A DNA stretch of 64,000 bases from assembly GCF_002288825.1 (NCBI RefSeq), contig NZ_NSLI01000003.1, positions 682,001 through 746,000 of the forward strand. Direction: 5' to 3'. Positions 60,076-64,000 of the stretch are shown here, piece by piece. Each line of letters begins with the position of its first letter. Position 1 is the stretch's first letter. The position numbers and the translations under genes are program-made. A model generated the notes under the pieces. That model had not been told where the DNA came from, ran no database searches, and was given only the letters and a program-made list of their open reading frames with translations. The DNA is from Sphingomonas lenta. GTDB lineage: Bacteria; Pseudomonadota; Alphaproteobacteria; Sphingomonadales; Sphingomonadaceae.

Positions 60076-61233
60076 ATGCGAGCTTGGGGCTTTGCGGGGG
60101 CGGCGCTTCTGATGGCGGCGGCGACACCTGCGCTGGCGGCGGAAGCGAAGCGGTCTACCTTCGGCCGCCTGCCCGACGGGCGCACGGTGGAGGCGGTGAC
60201 GCTGACCAACGGCCAGGGGATGTCGGCGACGCTGATCAGCTACGGCGCGTCCATCCAGTCGGTGATCGTGCCCGACCGCCAGGGGCAGCCCGCCGACGTG
60301 GCGCTCGGCTACGCCACGATCGAGGAGTATCTCGCCAAGCCGCAATATCTCGGCTCGACGGTGGGCCGCTTCGCGAACCGCATCGCGCGCGGGCGCTTCA
60401 CGCTGGAGGGCCGCGCCTACACCGTGCCCGTCAACAACGGCGAAAACTCGCTCCACGGCGGCACGGAAGGGTTCGACAAGGTCAATTGGACCGTCCGCGA
60501 CGTGAAGTCGGGCCCGACCGCGTCCGTCACCATGCGCTACGTCAGCCCGGACAACGACCAGGGCTATCCGGGGCAGATGACGGTGGATTGCACCTACAGC
60601 CTCGACGAGCGCAACCAGCTGACGATCGAGTACCGCGCCACGACCAACGCGCCCACGATCGTCAACATCACCAACCACGCCTATTGGAACTTGGGCGGCG
60701 AGGGGTCGAACCGCGGCGCGATGGGCCACCTCGTCACCATCCCGGCGCAGACCTTCCTGCCGACGGACGCGGGCGCGATCCCGACGGGCGAGTTCCGCCC
60801 CGTCGAGGGCACGGCCTTCGACTTCCGCCAGCCCCGCGCCGTCGGCGAACGGGTGCGCGAGGCGTCCGACCAGCAGATCCTGTTCGGCCGCGGCTATGAC
60901 CATAACTGGGTGATCGGGCGCGAGGTGACGCGCGACCTGCACCTGATGGCGCGCGTGGAGGACCCGGTCTCGGGCCGCTCGTTCGAGCTTTTGTCCAACC
61001 AGCCGGGGCTGCAATTCTATTCGGGCAACTTCCTGGACGCGACCACGGTGGGCAAGTCCAAGCGCCTCTACAGGCTGGGCGATGCGATCGTGATGGAGCC
61101 GCAGCTCTTCCCCGACACACCCAACCGGCCGGAGTTCCCGTCGGCCAGGCTCAACCCCGGCCAGACCTATCGCAACATCATGGTCTATCGTTTCCAGACC
61201 AGCCGCGGCGCCGCTGCCACCGCAGGAGAGTGA
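60076..61233 (+). CDS. Exported aldose 1-epimerase (mutarotase)
   Basis: 385 residues with signal peptide (MRAWGFAGAALLMAAATPAL). Family motifs: NRIARGRFTLEGRAYTVPVN, GENSLHGGTEGFDKVNW (catalytic His region), TNHAYWNLGGEGSN (second His) and VMEPQLFPDTPNRPEFPSAR with the catalytic Glu. Interconverts alpha and beta anomers before uptake/oxidation. ATG at 60076 is chosen because AAGGAG lies 6 nt upstream. Confidence 0.92.
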   Translation: MRAWGFAGAALLMAAATPALAAEAKRSTFGRLPDGRTVEAVTLTNGQGMSATLISYGASIQSVIVPDRQGQPADVALGYATIEEYLAKPQYLGSTVGRFANRIARGRFTLEGRAYTVPVNNGENSLHGGTEGFDKVNWTVRDVKSGPTASVTMRYVSPDNDQGYPGQMTVDCTYSLDERNQLTIEYRATTNAPTIVNITNHAYWNLGGEGSNRGAMGHLVTIPAQTFLPTDAGAIPTGEFRPVEGTAFDFRQPRAVGERVREASDQQILFGRGYDHNWVIGREVTRDLHLMARVEDPVSGRSFELLSNQPGLQFYSGNFLDATTVGKSKRLYRLGDAIVMEPQLFPDTPNRPEFPSARLNPGQTYRNIMVYRFQTSRGAAATAGE

Positions 61234-61238
61234 CCCTC

Positions 61239-62411
61239 ATGAAGTTCAAGCTGACCCTGGCGCTCGCCGCCTCCGTCCTCACCATGGCCGCCGCGCCCGC
61301 CGAGGCGCGCGAGATGTGGACCAAGGAGCAGGCCCATGCCTGGTACGCCCGCCAGCCCTGGCTGGTCGGCGCCAACTACAACAACGCGTCCGCGATCAAC
61401 CAGTTCGAGATGTGGCAGGCGGAGACCTGGAACCCCGCCGAGATCGACAAGGAACTGGGCTGGGCCCAGTCCATCGGCATGAACACCATGCGCGTCTACC
61501 TCCACAACATGTTGTGGGAGAACGACCCGGAAGGGCTGAAGCGCCGCATGAACGAGTTTCTGACGATCGCGCAGCGCCGCGGCATCCGGCCGATGTTCGT
61601 GCTGTTCGACAGCTGCTGGGACCCCGATCCCAAGGCCGGCCCGCAGCGCCCGCCCATCCCCGGCGTGCATAACTCGGGCTGGGTGCAGGCGCCGGGCGCG
61701 GCGCGGCTCGCCGACAAGTCCCAGTACGGCAAGTTCGAAGGTTATGTGAAGGACGTGGTCGGGACCTTCGCCAACGACCAGCGCATCCTGGCGTGGGACG
61801 TGTGGAACGAGCCCAACAACGAGGGCGGCGGCAACTACAAGCCCACGCCCAACAAGAAGCAGCTCGTCGCGGGGCTTCTGGACGACGTGTTCGAATGGGC
61901 GCGCTCGGCCAACCCGACCCAGCCGCTGACCTCGGGCCTATGGATCGGCGAGAACTGGGACAAGATGGAGACGCTGGACGCGGTCGAGCGCATCCAAGTC
62001 ACGCAGTCGGACGTCAACAGCTTCCACGACTATAACTGGCCGGAGCAGTTCGAGCGCCGCGCGCGCCAGATGCTGAGCTACGGCCGGCCGGTGCTGTGCA
62101 CCGAGTATATGGCGCGCGGCAACGGGTCGACGTTCGACGGCTCGCTTCCGATCGGCAAGCGCTACAACATCGCCATGATCAACTGGGGCCTGGTCGACGG
62201 CAAGTCGCAGACGCGCCTGCCCTGGGATTCGTGGAAGAAGCCCTACACGATGGACGAGCCGACCATCTGGTTCCACGAGGTGTTCCGCGCCGACGGCCGG
62301 CCCTATCGCCAGGCGGAGGCGGACCTGATCCGCCGCCTGGCGAGCGAGCCCAAGGTGGCGCAGCCGGTGGTGCAGCCGGTGCCTGCCCAGCGCCGCCGCC
62401 GCGCCCGGTGA
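61239..62411 (+). CDS. Exported GH5-like glycoside hydrolase (cellulase/mannanase clan)
   Basis: 390 residues with signal peptide (LTLALAASVLTMAAAPAEA). LVGANYNNASAINQFEMWQA, MNTMRVYLHNMLWENDPEGL, LAWDVWNEPNNEGGG (acid/base Glu after NEP) and PVLCTEYMARGNGSTFDG (nucleophile Glu) define a clan-A TIM-barrel hydrolase. The exact subfamily and substrate (mannan, xylan or galactan) are not evident. A GTG at 61230 overlaps the mutarotase stop; ATG 61239 with CAGGAGAG is preferred. Confidence 0.85.
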   Translation: MKFKLTLALAASVLTMAAAPAEAREMWTKEQAHAWYARQPWLVGANYNNASAINQFEMWQAETWNPAEIDKELGWAQSIGMNTMRVYLHNMLWENDPEGLKRRMNEFLTIAQRRGIRPMFVLFDSCWDPDPKAGPQRPPIPGVHNSGWVQAPGAARLADKSQYGKFEGYVKDVVGTFANDQRILAWDVWNEPNNEGGGNYKPTPNKKQLVAGLLDDVFEWARSANPTQPLTSGLWIGENWDKMETLDAVERIQVTQSDVNSFHDYNWPEQFERRARQMLSYGRPVLCTEYMARGNGSTFDGSLPIGKRYNIAMINWGLVDGKSQTRLPWDSWKKPYTMDEPTIWFHEVFRADGRPYRQAEADLIRRLASEPKVAQPVVQPVPAQRRRRAR

Positions 62412-63412
62412 TCCGCGGCGTCGCCGCCGGTCTGCTCGGCCTTGCGCTCGCGTCGAGCGCGGCGGGGCAGCAGCGGGCGCTGCCCACCGGCTCCGTGTTC
62501 GCGGGGGCGGACCCGGCGGCGATGGTGGAGGGCGGGCGCGTCTTCCTATACCCGACGAGCGGGCGGGGCAGGTTGCACAGCTGGTCGTCGACCGACCTGC
62601 GGAGCTGGGCGGAGGGCCCCGCGCTGGTCCGCCTGGCCGACATACGTTGGATCCCGACGCGGGAGCGCCGCCAGCTCTGGGCGCCGCACATGACGGCGGC
62701 GAACGGGCGCTACTACTTCTACTATTCGGTCGGGCCGCAGGAGCCCTACCCGGCGAAGATCGGCGTCGCGGTGTGCGACACGCCCGCGGGGCCGTGCCGC
62801 GACAGCGGGCGGCCGCTGCTCGACGGCGCGGACTCGGACGATTTCAGGGCGAAGCGGCCGGGCGGCTGTTCGGACGACATGCGGCCCACCGGATCGGGCC
62901 GCTACGGGTTCGAGGCGATCGATCCCATGGTGTTCGTCGACCCGCGGTCGGGCCGCCGTCTGCTCTACGCGGGCGGCAGCAACGGGTCGACGCTGCGCGT
63001 CTTCGAGCTCGGGCCGGACATGGTCACGATCGCGCGCGAGCTGCCGGTCGACCAGCCGCCCTGCTTCACGGAAGGCGCGTGGATGCACGAGCGGGGCAGC
63101 GTGTACTACCTGTCCTACAGCTCGGGCCATTGGGACCGGTCGGACTATTCCGTCCGCTACGCCACCGCGCCGAGCCCGACGGGACCGTGGACGTACCGCG
63201 GCGCGATCCTGCGGAGCGGGGGCGGGTACAAGGGCCCCGGCCACCACAGCTTCTTCGCCGACCCCCGGACCGGCGCGACGGTGATGGCGTACCATCGCTG
63301 GGAGGGGCAGGCGGGCGACGGGCCGTATCGCGGCGTACGGCGTCAGGTGGCGCTCGCGCCGGTGCGTTACCTGGCGGACGGGACGATCGAGCCGGTGGAG
63401 CTGGGGCGCTAG
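62408..63412 (+). CDS. Exported GH43-like glycoside hydrolase
   Basis: 334 residues with signal peptide ([16 protein letters not shown]). Five-bladed propeller features: [17 protein letters not shown] with the base Asp, [39 protein letters not shown] with the pKa-modulating Asp, [20 protein letters not shown] with the acid Glu. Typical activities are arabinofuranosidase, xylosidase or galactosidase. GTG start overlaps the GH5 stop (GTGA). Confidence 0.87.
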   Translation: MIRGVAAGLLGLALASSAAGQQRALPTGSVFAGADPAAMVEGGRVFLYPTSGRGRLHSWSSTDLRSWAEGPALVRLADIRWIPTRERRQLWAPHMTAANGRYYFYYSVGPQEPYPAKIGVAVCDTPAGPCRDSGRPLLDGADSDDFRAKRPGGCSDDMRPTGSGRYGFEAIDPMVFVDPRSGRRLLYAGGSNGSTLRVFELGPDMVTIARELPVDQPPCFTEGAWMHERGSVYYLSYSSGHWDRSDYSVRYATAPSPTGPWTYRGAILRSGGGYKGPGHHSFFADPRTGATVMAYHRWEGQAGDGPYRGVRRQVALAPVRYLADGTIEPVELGR

Positions 63413-64000
63413 GCCGCCCGCAAGCGCTGGAGGAACTCGGCGGACGCGGTCTTCAGCGTCTCCAGTTCGGCGTTGATGCGCGCCGCGGACTCGGCGACGC
63501 CGCTGGTCAGCGCGCGGGCGTCGTCGGCGCCGCCGGCGATCTCCACCATGCGGTCGCGGACCTCGTCGACGTGCGCGGCGATCGAGCGGGTTGCGGGCGC
63601 CATGCCGCTCGCCAGGTCGTTCTGCCGGTCCACCTCCGTGCGGATGGCGGCGGCGATATGGGCGACGTGGCGGATGTCGGCGGAGGCGTCCTCGATGCCG
63701 CTGACCGCGGCGTCCAGGCTCTGGCTGATGCCGTGCACCTGGTCGCGGGCGACCACCGTGGACGAGGCGGTCTGGGCGGCGAGCGCCTTCACCTCGCCCG
63801 CGACGATCGCGAAGCCGCGGCCCGCCTCGCCCGCGCGCGCGGCTTCGATGGTGGCGTTGAGCGCGAGGAGGTTGGTGCGCGCGGTCACCTCCTCGATCAG
63901 GTCGACGATCTCGCCGATGCGCGCGGCGCGGTCGGCCAGCGTGCGCACGGCATCGGCGCTGGCGGCGGAGCGGTCGAGCGCCTGGCCGCTATGGCCGGCA
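63409..64000 (-). CDS. Methyl-accepting chemotaxis protein (C-terminal part, cut by window edge)
   Basis: About 196 C-terminal residues. The hairpin tip [40 protein letters not shown] is the highly conserved signalling domain that contacts CheW and CheA. The tail ends without a CheB/R-docking pentapeptide. The sensory domain lies beyond the window. Convergent with the GH43 gene (CTAG overlap), which may place chemotaxis next to sugar use by chance or by design. Confidence 0.93.
   Translation of the reverse strand, partial: AGHSGQALDRSAASADAVRTLADRAARIGEIVDLIEEVTARTNLLALNATIEAARAGEAGRGFAIVAGEVKALAAQTASSTVVARDQVHGISQSLDAAVSGIEDASADIRHVAHIAAAIRTEVDRQNDLASGMAPATRSIAAHVDEVRDRMVEIAGGADDARALTSGVAESAARINAELETLKTASAEFLQRLRAA

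Overview
The window is high-GC bacterial chromosome, densely packed, with gene content and order typical of Sphingomonadales (Sphingomonas-like Alphaproteobacteria). Supporting signs are a mutS / NADP-malic enzyme neighbourhood, a SciP-type CtrA inhibitor (DUF1153), sspB divergent from a hisB-hisH-hisA-hisF-hisE operon, CYP153, a GlsB stress protein behind a GGAAC-type (EcfG-like) promoter, and heavy use of GTG and TTG starts with 4-bp GTGA gene overlaps. This is a reading of content and order; no 16S gene is present to confirm it. Only mutS (left edge) and a chemoreceptor gene (right edge) are cut.

Layout. 1-2630: mutS, then what looks like an inserted accessory block (ParE-type toxin-antitoxin pair, a 69-bp copy of the start of the malic enzyme gene, an SDR dehydrogenase and a divergent HxlR regulator). 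2631-11123: maeB, a cyclophilin, an FNR-type oxygen sensor, a small membrane protein, an acyl-CoA dehydrogenase/SDR pair and a divergent SDR/MFS pair. 11279-20404: CHAP protein, exported MsrB, CYP153 P450, two-gene ABC exporter, queG, lipoprotein, adenosine-kinase-like sugar kinase, amino-acid permease. 20486-24943: HIT protein, zeta-like toxin pair and the his operon, including a 49-residue PEP-CTERM-like ORF. 25017-30745: sspB, fumC, two small proteins, phosphohexomutase, MipA/OmpV, cyclophilin. 30742-36099: a tightly coupled six-gene operon for an unidentified glycoconjugate. 36175-40234: mnmA, sciP, glsB and a short paralogue, MNT/HEPN pair (HEPN interrupted), SIMPL protein. 40458-50160: RND efflux pair, DUF445 protein, Mla-type lipid transport operon. 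50157-57741: exported cyclophilin, tRNA-Ser, MRJP/yellow protein, GT4 + GH13 pair, retropepsin-like protease, YcaQ/AlkX glycosylase. 58149-64000: sugar dehydrogenase, lactonase, mutarotase, GH5 and GH43 genes forming a hemicellulose/galactose-type utilisation locus, then a chemoreceptor.

The most unusual non-coding signal is a family of five composite repeats placed directly after stop codons (12472-12568, 25513-25605, 27047-27140, 27698-27786, 44892-44996). Each has a gene-proximal hairpin, the block CGGCCGG, a second hairpin whose six base pairs differ in every copy while the pairing is kept, and a near-invariant third hairpin. A second family is REP/MITE-like inverted pairs, including two 134-bp copies in opposite orientation flanking the GT4-GH13 operon.

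All functional calls rest on motifs and resemblance recalled from known families; no database search was possible.
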